A DNA stretch of 64,000 bases from Xanthoparmelia taractica (taxonomy: Eukaryota; Ascomycota; Lecanoromycetes; Lecanorales; Parmeliaceae). Below are positions 31,890 to 43,149 of this stretch, piece by piece. The stretch's first letter is position 1. Each line of letters opens with the position of its first letter. The notes under the pieces were generated by a model. That model was not told the DNA's origin. It did no database searches and was given only the letters and a program-made list of their open reading frames with translations. The DNA is taken from contig JANQBS010000179.1 of assembly GCA_033085395.1 (NCBI GenBank), positions 1-64,000 of the forward strand, in the 5' to 3' direction. The translations under genes and the position numbers were made by a program.

Positions 31890-33599
31890 GATGGATTAAC
31901 TAGACGTTGAATAGATCGCCGAGCAGTAGCATAAAGCACCAGTAAAAGTCGCCGCGAAAACTGGTTATCCTCATGATCGTCGACGGCTGCGCAAAAATAG
32001 GTACACGGGTTGCAGCTGCGGGTGTAAAGGGTGAAACGCGTTATGCGATTCTCCTCGAAGCGCATTCCACTCATCTCAGACAGTGAGGCGAAGCTTCATT
32101 GACACCTTGTGTTGGCCCATCAGTGCACTATTCGGACGTCTCTATGCAAACAGAACTCGATGGGTCGATAACACGGTCTGCTACTAAAAGAGAATCTCCG
32201 CCACTGATTCAGGACTTCATGCCCAAAAGATCCACAGAGGGTCCGGCATCAGTTTCGCCAACAGATCAGCATCTCCGCTCACATTCCCCATTCACACACA
32301 TACGTCTCAATCAAGTTAAGCCGGACCCTTCGTTCTCACCGACGTCTTCCGCGGCGACGAAACGGAATGCCTGGCTTTCATAATCGCCAGCAACCAAATC
32401 ATGCGGAGCCCGAAGCGCTCATAGTTGATGATGGATCCGGCGGCAGGCATCGTCTGTCTGCTTGGTGGAGATAGCGAGACTTTGAGCGTAAGGCAGTGGG
32501 GCAAGGAAGGTAAGGTGCAGGTAGAAGTTTGGTTTGGCGCAAGATATTTCCGTGGCCAATTGACAAGAGTGGCAGGGACGTAGCAAGTATTTTTTATCGT
32601 TGAATGCCCTCCTCGTGCTATTTCAGTTCCCCAGTTCCCACAATGCAGTAGACCTTTCCGGGTTGATATCCAATGGACGTGAAACAAGAATGGTTTTCAG
32701 CCGTGGAGTGCCGACTTTATTTTTTGACAGCTTTGCTGAGCACGTCTGAGATAAGACCGGCAATTAGACAGGCAGCATTGGGCAATTGGTTACCCACAGA
32801 GATGATGCAACGTCAGGGGAGGGTTGGGAATAAGTAAAATCCGCATCATGGTGGGGTTCTGTATAGGCGGCTATCGCTTGTAGCATGCATGAAGCTAGTG
32901 ATCCTTTGCTGCAAGGCCCACCGAGCGAGAATTGTCCATCTCAAACCCAGATGTCACCTTCTATTCCAATCTCCAGCTTTCAGCTCCCGGCGGCATGGCA
33001 TTGTCGCCGAATCACTTGAGAGCGATCTGTTCTCGCGCATGTCTATCGACCTTCCCTCGAATAGTAATGCTGAATTTTGCCAAGGCAGGGGCTCACAAAG
33101 GGCTCATGATCTTATGTCTATACGCCAGGCCAGGTGATCTTCAGATGAGAAAGCTGACACCCAAGAGGAGTACGTACCGTATCAATAGCAACATTGCGCG
33201 GGAATTGGCGCCCGCCCATACCTTGGAACCCAATCCGAATACGCTGCCGACGCCCCAAACACTGGGCATCTTGGGGAATCACGAAAGAACCACATGCTCA
33301 TGTCCAGCTGACAAGTTCTCGTATCCCTGTATAATGACGGATGAGCTGCAGATCTTTCCTATAAAGTACTTCAGCCGTCGTGTAAAAAACACACGGAGGT
33401 CAACGTGGGGACAGAATCCTAACTATTGAAGGAGTCTCTGATAAAATGCTCGACACAACAGTTATAGACTGAAAAAAGCTCCAAGGTTTCCTGAAAATTT
33501 AGCATCGATCTCTTCCTCCATCGGCCCATCAGTCTCTCACAAGCAGACACCTCTCCATATCCCACCCCTCTCCCCACCCTCCACCACAAAACCACTCCC
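31890..33599. other. Gene-poor stretch
   Basis: Only frames without supporting features were seen: a 123-codon minus frame (32687-32316) and a 165-codon plus frame (32932-33429). Both lack recognisable motifs and neither was called. Confidence 0.4.
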
Positions 33600-34503
33600 C
33601 TAAATCCCCACCGGCAGCAGCTCCACCTCAGCACAACTCCCCGGCAACCCAACCTCCACATTCCTATCGCGCCAAAAGAGCTGCGGAACGCCATGCCACC
33701 AATCGCACGCTAAACGCAACACCCATAAAAGCGGTAATTAGCCCACAAATCCCCACTCACAACTCTACCTACCGACCGCCTTCCACAGACACACACATCA
33801 TCACAAATTACAATCCAACCATATCATGCCACACCATCACGTGAGGGGAAGGGGAGGGCCGAAGGGATTCAACATACCAATCCAACCTCCAAACCCCATA
33901 TCCTCCAGCCCTTCAAACTGCAAGCCGCTTTCATTAAAGAAGAAGCCGCCGTCGCCATATCCAGGTGCCGTAGTGACGAAATTCCAGCCTATACGGCATC
34001 AATTTCAGTCAGTATCTATATACTCGTAGCAAATATATATCTTGTCTTGGGATGTTAGGGTAAAATGTAGGGGCCCAAGCGTACCAGTGCCACCATTATC
34101 ATAATCGCCCATCGTGATACCGAACGGTTCCGGCGGGTCAAGGTTGAATTCCTGATAGCCGCTGTTGAAGAACGCTGGTGCGGCGGCGTCGATGGATTGG
34201 AGGGTTAGGTCGGCTGTGCCGGGGCCTGTGGGGGTTTATTTTCAGCTACTGAGATACTCGGATTTTTGGGAGCGGGGGGAAATGAAGAGTTGATGGGGCG
34301 CGACATTTCGTACCGGTGGGGTAGGTGCAGACGTAGAGGCCGTCTTTGTCGGGCTGGCCCTGGCCGATGACGCGGGTTTGGAGGTAGTAGCTGCTTGGTG
34401 GGGTGACTGTTGCGCTGGGTGCGTTGGTGGGAGAGGGGTGGGGGGTGGCGATTGCTAGAGGGGTGGAGAGAAGGGTGATGAGAGCGTAGAGTCGAGTGCG
34501 CAT
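33600..34503 (-). CDS. Secreted WWHG-family protein, paralogue B
   Basis: Four exons, 34503-34314, 34225-34085, 33988-33878 and 33709-33600; the product is 183 aa. A signal peptide (MRTRLYALITLLSTPLAIA) is followed by SSYYLQTRVIGQG, DKDGLYVCTYPTG, DLTLQSID, GYGDGGFFFNESGLQF, FGGWI, ACDWWHGVPQLFW and SCAEVELLPVGI. It is clearly paralogous to the gene at 22484-23270. It carries one additional intron (34226-34313), after YPTG, that the other copy lacks; the other two introns sit at the same codons. All junctions are phase 1 with GTACGA, GTACGC and GTATGT donors. Probably secreted; function unknown. Confidence 0.82.
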
Positions 34504-34509
34504 CGTGAT

Positions 34510-35172
34510 GGAGCTAGATGAGATAGATGTGATCGAAGACCATCAATCTGTGAAAAGAATAGAAGAAGTGAGGGGGGAAGCGATGGCGTTTATTGGCGAA
34601 AAGGGTTTGCGCTGTAGGAAGGGACAGTTGAGGATTAGACGCGATAAGAGAGGGAGCATGCCATCATTTATCTCCTTCACAGAACTTCTGGCCTGTGAAA
34701 ACATATGTGCACGACCACGTATAAACCGGGAGGCTAGTATGTTCCAGTGATCTGCTCAGAGCAGACGCGGAAATGCAGTTCGCCGCTTGCTGCATTTTCA
34801 AAGATAGTTTGCGAATGATATCAGGAGACAGTTTTCTTCGATCCTAAAAGGCGATAGAGTGTTCGTTCTCGTTTGGACCAAACCGCAAGAGGAATATCCA
34901 CCACTAGGGGAAAGATATGAAAGATATGCAAGGGTCCTTCTCGGGATATCCTGCATACGACAGACCAAATCAAAATGGTCGGACAAAATGCCCATATTCG
35001 CCCAGGCTGTTCGATCGCATTGGAAATTTTGGAATCCACCAAACATCTTAGATGGCGGTGCCGATGCAATACCCAAGCACGAAACGAATTTTTGGGGGGT
35101 CTATGTATGGTTTCAACTCTCGGAAGGACGCATGCACGTCTAAGCCTTGCTCTGTATTCTCAATCTCGAAAG
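34510..35172. other. Intergenic with an uncertain plus-strand ORF
   Basis: A 94-codon frame at 34859-35143 (plus) reads QAVRSHWKFWNPPNILDGG and is mildly coding-like, but has no known motif. It could be a gene remnant. Confidence 0.3.
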
Positions 35173-36262
35173 CTAAACGAGAACTTGTCGGCAGCTATAC
35201 GCGTTGGTCGTGGAGTTAGCCGATACCGATATAACAATACCATGGAGAGAATAATCTTCTTGCGTAGTCGACATATTTTCCAGTACAGCCAAAGGTCTGT
35301 TCAGCCGAGGAATGGACCCGCCAGTCGTCCAATCGAAGACTCGATGCAAGGCTCGGTTGGAACAATTGGTGTAAACTTTCAGCCAGAGGCAGTTGTATTC
35401 GTATAGAGAGCAGTTTGATTCAATGATAAAGTAGGTATTGTCTGACCTGTTGAATTCCGGACGACTGTGGCGTTCACGCCAAGTATCCGCTCTGGCGGGC
35501 GGATAGGTGCATCGCTGGCCGGACATTTTCGAATGTCTCCTTTATGGCTCGAAACTACTCCCCACGAGCATGTTGTATTTGCAGGTCCGTTGAAAGGCGG
35601 TTGGAGATACACTGCGATTTCAAACGTAGGAGGAAATGCAACCTGGAGCATCCCTTGGTTTGCTTTCAGCCTTTTTCGAGGGGCCGTGAACGAAGAGAGG
35701 CCTTACCTTCCTGTCTTCTGGCGACGGAAAGGCTCCTTCCCCCATTGCCGGTCGCCTGACTGATCGCTGTCCCGCCAAGAGCACCAGAACTAGGGTTACT
35801 TATGCACCTCGCGATTAATGTCTCGGCAACACTTCGAAGCATGTCCCATGTCGTAGAATGCCTCTCATTTGCACCTACAGCTATGGCACAATTTCCTAGT
35901 ATTTTATCCAATTCAGCGCCGCTATGAAGGTTGAAAAGCGTGTCCTGTAGCTTACCTGTCACCTTGATGATTGGTCCCGATACGGGATCCAGTATTATAT
36001 CGCCAGACTGAACGAATTCATACAATGCGGCCTCACAGTTGGCGATGCTAGGACTCCCAAGACTCTCATCACAGGCATATTGAACGTTGATTGGAATCGG
36101 AGTCGGAGGTCCTACGGGATATTCCCACCATCGTGGGTGGTCTTCATATATCAAAGAGATTTGATTGGCTGATAATCCCTCGAGAAGTCTCGCAAGGTTG
36201 TTCTGCATGGCTGCGGTCCTGGACCTCAGGAACCGTTTCTCTGCCCTTCGATTGACTGTCAT
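35173..36262 (-). CDS. Four-cysteine family protein, member 3 (extended)
   Basis: Four exons, 36262-35956, 35895-35707, 35662-35447 and 35375-35173, sum to 304 aa. The family core is PINVQYACDESL, ANCEAALYEF, VTGNCAIAVGANE, TTWDMLRSVAETLIARCISN and GALGGTAISQATGNG, again C...NC...C...C...GG. After it comes an extension not seen in the other members: FPPTFEIAVYLQPPF, TTCSWG, several N-glycosylation sequons and a last Cys pair. The assigned ATG does not begin with a signal peptide; the true 5' exon may be missing or the acceptor at about 36107 (before GPPTPIPIN) may be used with an upstream exon. It lies only 31 bp downstream of the next family member, on the same strand. Confidence 0.65.
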
Positions 36263-36293
36263 TGCCTACGGCTTGAAGGCATATGGATTGTAC

Positions 36294-37069
36294 TTACGCT
36301 CCGATCACCTCCAGGGAAATAGCGAAGTCAGTTGCTTCAGGATTCAAAAAGTGTAAAGGACCGGAGACTGTGATCGTCATGTAATTTGGTACATCTAAGA
36401 TTGCGTCAAGTTTTTGAAGAGGATAGAACGGTAGTGAGGTTCCTAAAGTGCTAGGCGAGAATTCAGGATTGTGCCATTCAACTTACTATACTCAGTGGTA
36501 GCAGACACGGACGGTATTGCGACAAATTCGACCGTCCCGTCCGGCTGCTGAATCCAGGCAGGTGTAGGGATCTCGGCGTTATTTTCCCCGTACGTCGTAG
36601 GATGGATCAGAGACTCGAGTGTTCTTCCAACGCCGTAGGTGATGAAGCCACCACGAACTAAGAGGCTAACACAAATATCTACGACAACCTGAGCCATCTT
36701 TCTGATTTCATCCCATGGAACGGAGACGAATTGATCAGTCAGCGAATGACCGTCCAAGTCGATAGTGACAACGCAGCTTGATGATGTGGGTTCAGTGTCA
36801 TGAGAGCGAACGGGAACTTGGATGTAATTATTGGCTGCAGTATGTCGACGAGTAGTGAAGATGCTTGGAAGCGCGCCCCTGGGCAGGTTGTCCACCGCGG
36901 CTTGGCACGCCCTACGATCGAGAGGATTTCCAAGGAATCGAGAGCATGCTCGCGCATCTGGTGGTTGTGGGTAAAGAGCTATAGCAAGATTTATGAAAGG
37001 GAAAAGATATAAGGCAGAAAGGCAAAGTCTCTGTGGAAAAAGCCCTACTGGAGGCCACTGTGACCGCAT
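36294..37069 (-). CDS. Secreted four-cysteine protein, member 4
   Basis: Two exons, 37069-36487 and 36442-36294, with a 44-nt intron (GTAAGT...TTTAG); the product is 243 aa. A signal peptide follows the ATG (CLSALYLFPFINLAIA). The mature part has RACSRFL, RRACQAAVDNLPRG, SSSCVVTIDLDGHSLTD, MAQVVVDICVSL, GGFITYGVGRTLESLIHPTTYG and AWIQQPDGTVEFVAIPSV. Exon 2, too short to stand alone, continues LPFYPLQKLDAILDVPNYMTI and ends FAISLEVIGA. The gene forms a tandem pair with member 3 downstream. The stop codon TAA overlaps a perfect GTAAGT, so an alternative splice into the next gene cannot be excluded, although no in-frame acceptor was found. Confidence 0.78.
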
Positions 37070-37962
37070 GGTAAAAAGATGCAGGAACGCTGCGACATTG
37101 CTGGAAGATAGGAAATATAGAGATCATACAATGACAGCGGAAATGGCGTCTTGTACCGGGAACGCAGGGGCCAAGATGGCCAAGATGGTATCTTTTCTGG
37201 CCGCTGGCATTTGAAACAATCTCGAAATGTTCGATAGAGGCGCACCAAGAGACAATGGTGTCGATTCAAAGAGCACGGCCGTTCAGGGTTCATCGGACCC
37301 TGAGCTGAGCGGCGGCAATGGAAGTTGAGGCGAAAAGTGACGCGCTCTTGGAGCTGACTCGCTTTGAGAGCAATAATCCCGTCGAATGTTGCAAAGACAA
37401 GGCAGGCTTTTGAGACCTTTGCATAGCGGGCTTTAGATACTGATGATGGTGAGGCATGGAAGCTGGCACCAGGTAGACAGATCTAAATCCGGCCAAGGAC
37501 ATATCTCACACAATCTGCCTTCACCTATCAAGTCTATGCCATCTGTTCGTGGAGTCGCGAACACGTCGGCCAGGTATAGCTAAGCCTTTCTCTTCCGGCC
37601 AGTAATGGACAAGTCAGGCGGGTCCCGCTCACTCTCCCTTAGAAGTAGAAGCACATTCACCCACACTCCCAACCGTAGAAGTACTTCTACGCGCATACAG
37701 CGAAAGAAGATATGGGAAGCGCTTGGACAGCCTCGGATGATCGACGCATGGATAAATGCATTATCCTTATCTTATCTTAGCGCAAGACCCATGTTCATCA
37801 GAGTCATTCTATGTATTGCTCTATTGTTTCCAACACTTCGACTTCACTATCAGAAAAGACCAACGTACCCTCCTCCATCCTCTTGCTTGGACACCTTCTT
37901 TCTTAGAGTATTTACCATCCAATGGCTTCTTTCTGCGTCTTTAATTAGACACCACGCCCTCC
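37070..37962. other. Intergenic/promoter of the F-box gene
   Basis: Divergent promoter space between a minus-strand secreted-protein gene and the plus-strand F-box gene. It has a 16-bp palindrome GTAGAAGTACTTCTAC near 37677-37692. No other gene was seen. Confidence 0.4.
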
Positions 37963-40161
37963 ATGGCTCCCTTGGCATCCCGCTTGCGCTCTGTGAGAGA
38001 GGTCAAAGTACCCTCCAGAACTCGCCCTGCGCGCAACCATATATCCTACCGCGAGCAGACCAGCGATAGTGACAGGGAAGAGTTCAATGATCATGTCAGC
38101 GATAACGACTTCGAAGCCCCTCCGTCGCGACCGCAACGACTTCGAGCCCCACCTCCAGCTACTTCCTCCGCCTCTCCACAATCCAAGAACACAAAGAAGC
38201 GCAAAGTATCTGGACCGGGACACAGACGGCAACATGGTGGTCTAAAGAAAGCCAAGCTTGAAGAGGTCGATGCAGACGTGGAGGAGCATGGTGATGCAGC
38301 CATTCATTTCACTGGCAAGATCATGCCTTGGCCGACACTACCCTACCACATCCTGCTCGCCATCTTCGACTACGCTTCTCGCCCGCTCGTGAATGATTCA
38401 CTACAGCCTACACCTTCCATCAACTGGCTGTGTAGTGTTGCCCTTTGCTGCAAAGCCTTCGCCGAACCTGCACTCTCTGCGCTTTACTACGCGCCACCTC
38501 TCTGCCCGCCGAGTCGTGCGCATCGCCTTCTATCGCACCTAGCAACCCACAAGGACACGTCAACCTTCAACTACGGAGCAAAGATCAAATACATTGACAT
38601 GGAAGCTTACAGCACCATGCTACGCAAATATGTCGGCTGTGACCCCTTGGACCTCGGAGCGCTCGTGTCGCTCACCCCCCAGCTCCGAGGCATTGCATTA
38701 AACCTCTACTCGGACAATCTAGCCTGGAGAAAAAGTGGTAGATCCAGAAGGATCGCTGGTAGTAAAGCTGTATATCAGCGTTCTATAGTCACCGCAATGC
38801 TGGAGAATAAGATTATGCTTCAAGACTGGACGTGGAATCACTCGCTGTCAAGGCAGAGCCAGAGCGCATTTCCTCTGGCGCAGATGAAAGACGTCCACAT
38901 GATGCCACCATTCCAGACCCTCCGAATTCTGACCCTTGTCAACTACCCCGCCGGTCCGGTTGAGAAAGGCAGACCTTGCGAGGATATGCTCGCAGAAGCC
39001 ATCAACTTGTTGCCAAAGTTGACAGACCTACATTTTCACATGTCCTCATTTAATGACCGTCTCTTATCCAAACTGCCACATGAGCTCCAGACCCTCGAGA
39101 TCGTGGAATGCCCTATGCTAAGGTCGCCGTTGCTTGACCGCTTCCTTGCTGCGAAAGGTTCAAACATGCGACGGCTCATCTTAAACCATAATCAGTACTT
39201 GAACCTATCTTTCTTGACCAACCTTGCCCAATCTTGCCCAAAATTGGAGCTCCTCAAAGCGGACCTGCGATACTTCGGCACGTTGAACGTGACTCGAGAT
39301 CCCGACCCCAAATACGACGCTCTCCTACTTGATGGCGAACAACCGACCTGGCCAGTGAGACTTCGGACTTTGGAGCTCTTCCATCTACGGAAATGGAATC
39401 TCCAGACTGCCGAGCTTTTTTTCTCTTCTTTGACAGAGTCTTCAGAGACGTTGCCTGATCTGCGCCAGCTCCGGATCAAGGCTAGCCTCGATGAGAGTGG
39501 TTGGCGAGAAAGGATTGCCTTTCGGGACAGCTGGACAGAAAAGCTACGGAGAGTTTTTCTCCGGAGGCCGCCACCGCCGAATCCGCATCTCAGATCCATT
39601 TCCGCCTATAAAGCTTTCAAATCCCAGCAGAAGAGGGGCAAGATGGCTATTCGGGACGACAAGCGAAAGACGCTTACGCGGGCCACAGCCTCCAACTTTG
39701 ACAACGAAGGCACTGGTCCAGCGAGCCATTCCCCTCCGTCCCCGCACATAGAAGCAAGCGATACCGATAGCGACGCCCCACTGGTCAAAGTCCGCCGAAG
39801 CACCAGAGCCAAGACGCGAAGGGAAAACATGTACACTCTATCCGACAGTCCGCCCGTGAAACCAAGAGCTCCCCGCCGCCGAAGACGTCGCAGGGGCTCC
39901 GACTCCTCCTCCAGCGAAGACTCGGCCATCGACGACGACGGCATACGAGAGCCGGACACCACCCAGCAGATATCCGTCGACCGTGAAAAAGCGCAACTAT
40001 ACATCCAAGGCCTCTGCGACGTCGTGGACGTGCTGATCGATAATCTCCGCCCTACGGAAGAGCAGCTCAAGGAAGACGATTTCCTCGACGAGGAAGTGAG
40101 CGGTGATGAGGATTGGAACGGCGATGACGATATGCCTGGTGATAATGGGTATGCTTGGTAA
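37963..40161 (+). CDS. F-box protein with LRR-like region
   Basis: A single exon of 732 aa. Residues 1-110 are basic and disordered with a probable nuclear signal (KNTKKRKV). An F-box-like motif occupies about 122-175 (PWPTLPYHILLAIFDYASRP ... VALCCKAFAEPALSALYY). From about 200 to 520 there are leucine-rich stretches at LRR-like spacing (LRILTLVNYP, LPKLTDLHFHMSSF, LQTLEIVECPML, LRTLELFHLRKW). The C-terminal 200 residues are Arg/Ser-rich (RRRRRRRGSDSSSS) and end in a very acidic tail. The architecture suggests a substrate receptor of an SCF ubiquitin ligase; the substrate is unknown. A pyrimidine-rich leader precedes the ATG. Confidence 0.85.
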   Translation: MAPLASRLRSVREVKVPSRTRPARNHISYREQTSDSDREEFNDHVSDNDFEAPPSRPQRLRAPPPATSSASPQSKNTKKRKVSGPGHRRQHGGLKKAKLEEVDADVEEHGDAAIHFTGKIMPWPTLPYHILLAIFDYASRPLVNDSLQPTPSINWLCSVALCCKAFAEPALSALYYAPPLCPPSRAHRLLSHLATHKDTSTFNYGAKIKYIDMEAYSTMLRKYVGCDPLDLGALVSLTPQLRGIALNLYSDNLAWRKSGRSRRIAGSKAVYQRSIVTAMLENKIMLQDWTWNHSLSRQSQSAFPLAQMKDVHMMPPFQTLRILTLVNYPAGPVEKGRPCEDMLAEAINLLPKLTDLHFHMSSFNDRLLSKLPHELQTLEIVECPMLRSPLLDRFLAAKGSNMRRLILNHNQYLNLSFLTNLAQSCPKLELLKADLRYFGTLNVTRDPDPKYDALLLDGEQPTWPVRLRTLELFHLRKWNLQTAELFFSSLTESSETLPDLRQLRIKASLDESGWRERIAFRDSWTEKLRRVFLRRPPPPNPHLRSISAYKAFKSQQKRGKMAIRDDKRKTLTRATASNFDNEGTGPASHSPPSPHIEASDTDSDAPLVKVRRSTRAKTRRENMYTLSDSPPVKPRAPRRRRRRRGSDSSSSEDSAIDDDGIREPDTTQQISVDREKAQLYIQGLCDVVDVLIDNLRPTEEQLKEDDFLDEEVSGDEDWNGDDDMPGDNGYAW

Positions 40162-40164
40162 TAA

Positions 40165-41284
40165 AACTAAACTTTCCATTGTACAAGGACTGTGAGTATT
40201 ATAATGAAGCATCGCGGATAGACGGAGATGGGCGCTGTATCATTTCATATCGTGCGTAACACGGCGGCGTCGTTATTCTAGAGGGTGGATGAAACGCAAC
40301 TTTTACACGTCTACACGATACCCGAGCAACGAATGAAGGGGAGGCTAGAATGTCGGTTTTTTCGTACTCGTTAGCTTTAGCTAAAGACTGGGGGGAGAGA
40401 GTACTTTAGCTGTGTATCGTATCGTATCGCTAAGCGTCCTTCGACATTACAACGAATGTACTTTAGATTAGACTTGAACAACTCTCTCTCTCGCGATGCT
40501 ACCAAATGAGTTTCCCCTTCTTTCCCCTTCTCCTTGTCCTTCTCGTTTTCATTCCTATTCTCCTTCTCCTCCTCCTCCTCCTCCTCCTCATCCTCATCCT
40601 CATTCCCATCATTTTCCAGATCCGAATCCGAATTCGAGTGCATACCCCCCTGCCTTTTCCCCCCGAACGCCCACTCGCCGGCACAACCAAGCCAACCTCC
40701 TCTTCTTTACTTCCTTCCTCATTGATCTGATATCTCTATTTTTTACTCAGGCTTGTGTCTGGCTATATATCTATATGTAAATCAACTACGGAGAAATAGT
40801 TGTCCAAAAAGTTGATATGTATGTATTCTTCGTCCCCACGGGTCTGCGACTGAGTGGTTGAGGTACGAGTACGAAGTAAGAGTACAAGATACACGAACCA
40901 AGTGCATGGCTACACAAATCAAGTGCATGGCTTTGGGAGTTGAGCGCGGACTTGAACGGGGTGGGATATTCAGTCGGGGACACTGGGGAGGTAGTGTAGG
41001 GTAGTGGAGTGGAGTGTAAAGTAAGGTAATGTAGTAGAATGTATATTGATGTAATGTGATAGATGTCTATATATAAATAGTTTTTTTTAAAGGAAAGTAA
41101 GTCCTGTGGACTGTTGCATAATATTGTAAATATTTTTAATACGCTATTAAGAGCGTTGGATTCCAATCCTTTCTCAGATAGACAGAGAGAGAGAGAAAGA
41201 GAAAAAGAGAAAGAGAGAAGCAGCGTCATCCCTCTAGCGAATCTAATTACCTCACACCTCAACTGATGTTTTTTTTTCTACATG
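40165..41284. other. Intergenic with triplet microsatellite
   Basis: A CTC/TCC triplet run (about 40556-40605) is flanked by pyrimidine-rich sequence, and a GA-rich run lies at about 41181-41220. Frames here are low-complexity products of these repeats. One copy of GTACGAAGTAAGAGTA is at 40869. Confidence 0.6.
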
Positions 41285-43147
41285 TTAGACAGAGGGACTC
41301 GGTAAATACGGCGCATCCTGCCAAAACCGACAACGCTCCCCCAGCTGCTTGATCCCCCTCTCATCCTCCATCGGCCCCACATAATCATTCCCCAGATTCT
41401 GCACCTTAATCCCCGGTTTCGCAGGATGAAAAGACGGCAAACCGGGAGCATTGGGCTGGCCCGTCTCCGCGAAGCGCGTAATATAGCCTTGCAGAATCTC
41501 CGCGACTGTCGTGTTGAAGCCAGGGACGATGGGCTCGAAGTCGTAAAAGGTATACGCGACATCATCGCCATGCAACGCTGGCGGGACCGAGAACTCGTAC
41601 GCGTAGGTCGGAGGGACGAAAGGTGCTTGATCTAAGAAGCGGGCGCTGCACACAAAGGCGTCGGAAACGGTTAGGTTGTTGCGCTCGGTTTGGCTGGTGT
41701 AGCCCTGTGAGCCGTCGAAGACTGGTGGGTAGAGTACTTGGGTGATGTAGTGCAATGCAGTGGCGTTGGTGGCGAGTGGGGTGATGAGAGACTTGAGGTA
41801 GGATTCGTAGGATGATTCATCGGTGACGAGCGAATTTGGGACAAATTTAGAGCTTTCATCCTGGTTGTGGCCCGTCATCACGGAGAGTGTGTGATCGAAA
41901 CGCCCTTGTTTGAGTAATCTGCTTGGTAGGTCGGGAACATAGTCGTCGTCAGGAACAACGCCTAGGCAGTAAGTCAGTAGGCGGTTGAAATGACGGCGTG
42001 AAACCATCTTACCAAAGGTGAAGGACCCATACGGTTGCGAGTTCCCTACAAGAAGGGCATTCAACTTCTGTAGGTCTGCGGAGGACATGCTTCGAAGCGT
42101 GTCAACCGAAGAGAGATTTCCAAAGCGAAGCACAGCATCGACTCGTGAATTTGGCCAAGGAATGCTGGGTAGGTAGACGGGACTCTGAGCAATAGCGCCT
42201 TTGAAAGGGGAGACTCCTTTGCTACCTCCGTATGCTGTAATATGGGCTTCAATGGACTCGGCACCGGCCGACTCCCCAAGGATAGTTACACGGGAAGGAT
42301 CGCCGCCGAAAAGGTGAATATGTTTCTGGACCCAGTCAAGGGCAAGGCGTTGGTCGAGAAGGCCAGCATTGGATTTCACACCCGCACCGCTGATCCAACC
42401 CTTGCATTTGCTTGTCAGCGCTACAGTGTTCCTATCGGCAGTTGGGCTTGTTGCAATAGTTCTCAAAGAATGGCGGCGGAGCTTACAAAGAGGCCGAGAC
42501 GGTAATTCATCGCCACGAAAACCACTCCTCGGCTGCCAAATTGCTGGCTGCGCGTTACCAGGCCGTAGCCTGTACCGCTGGCATCCTTGGCGCCAATATC
42601 GAACCCTCCCCCATTGATCCACACAATGACTGGGGCACGACTGCGCTGGCGTGTCTCCCAGATCTTCTTAGGGAGTAAGACGTCGAGAAACAGGCAGTCT
42701 TCTGAAGTGCGAGGATCGACGGGTAGAATATCGGCGGGGGTGAAAGGAGTTACGGCGCCGGTAATAAGCCACTTGGGTAATGCTTGAGGGCAGATGACAT
42801 CGCTCGCATTTTGGATGGCGGTGCGGTTGACTGCGGGTAAGGTGGGCGCGAGGAAGCGCAAGGGGCCAAGTGGCGGGGCGGCAAAGCGTATATTTCTGAA
42901 AGTGACGAGAGTATTGTTCTAGAAGTACGAAGTAGTACGTAGAGCTCTTGTAAGTCTGGGATCGGCAGCAGCTGGGTTGCCTATGGCTTGTGGGGGGAAG
43001 TCGTCTTACCACTACAGTGTGACCCCGATTCAGTTGATAGCCAAGATCGACTATGTAGCTATCCTTAACCGAGGAGTCACTAGGAGCTCCATTGACAGCG
43101 ACAAACGGCGTAAGGAGGGCAAAAAGCGCCACTCCAATAACCAGCAT
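41285..43147 (-). CDS. Secreted type-B carboxylesterase
   Basis: Four exons, 43147-43010, 42918-42487, 42400-42013 and 41961-41285, encode 544 aa, the usual length of the family. A signal peptide (MLVIGVALFALLTPFVAVNG) is followed by NIRFAAPPLGPLRF, SEDCLFLDVLLP, the oxyanion-hole strand VIVWINGGGF, and the nucleophile elbow VTILGESAGAESI. The acidic triad residue is likely in GHNQDESSKF and the His in ALHGDDVAYTF. The C-terminus reads ITRFAETGQPN...FHPAKPGI. It hydrolyses carboxylic esters outside the cell; the natural substrate cannot be read from sequence. Introns are 91, 86 and 51 nt; the last two end in CAAG and CCTAG. The reading frame is intact. Confidence 0.92.
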
Positions 43148-43149
43148 TG

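Noticed and set aside
32932..33429. 165-codon plus-strand ORF
   Set aside because: No recognisable motif, no neighbouring exon signals; the region may hold a remnant but I cannot support a gene.
40377..40780. Glu-rich or Ser/Phe-rich ORFs
   Set aside because: They are translations of the CTC/TCC microsatellite in different frames.
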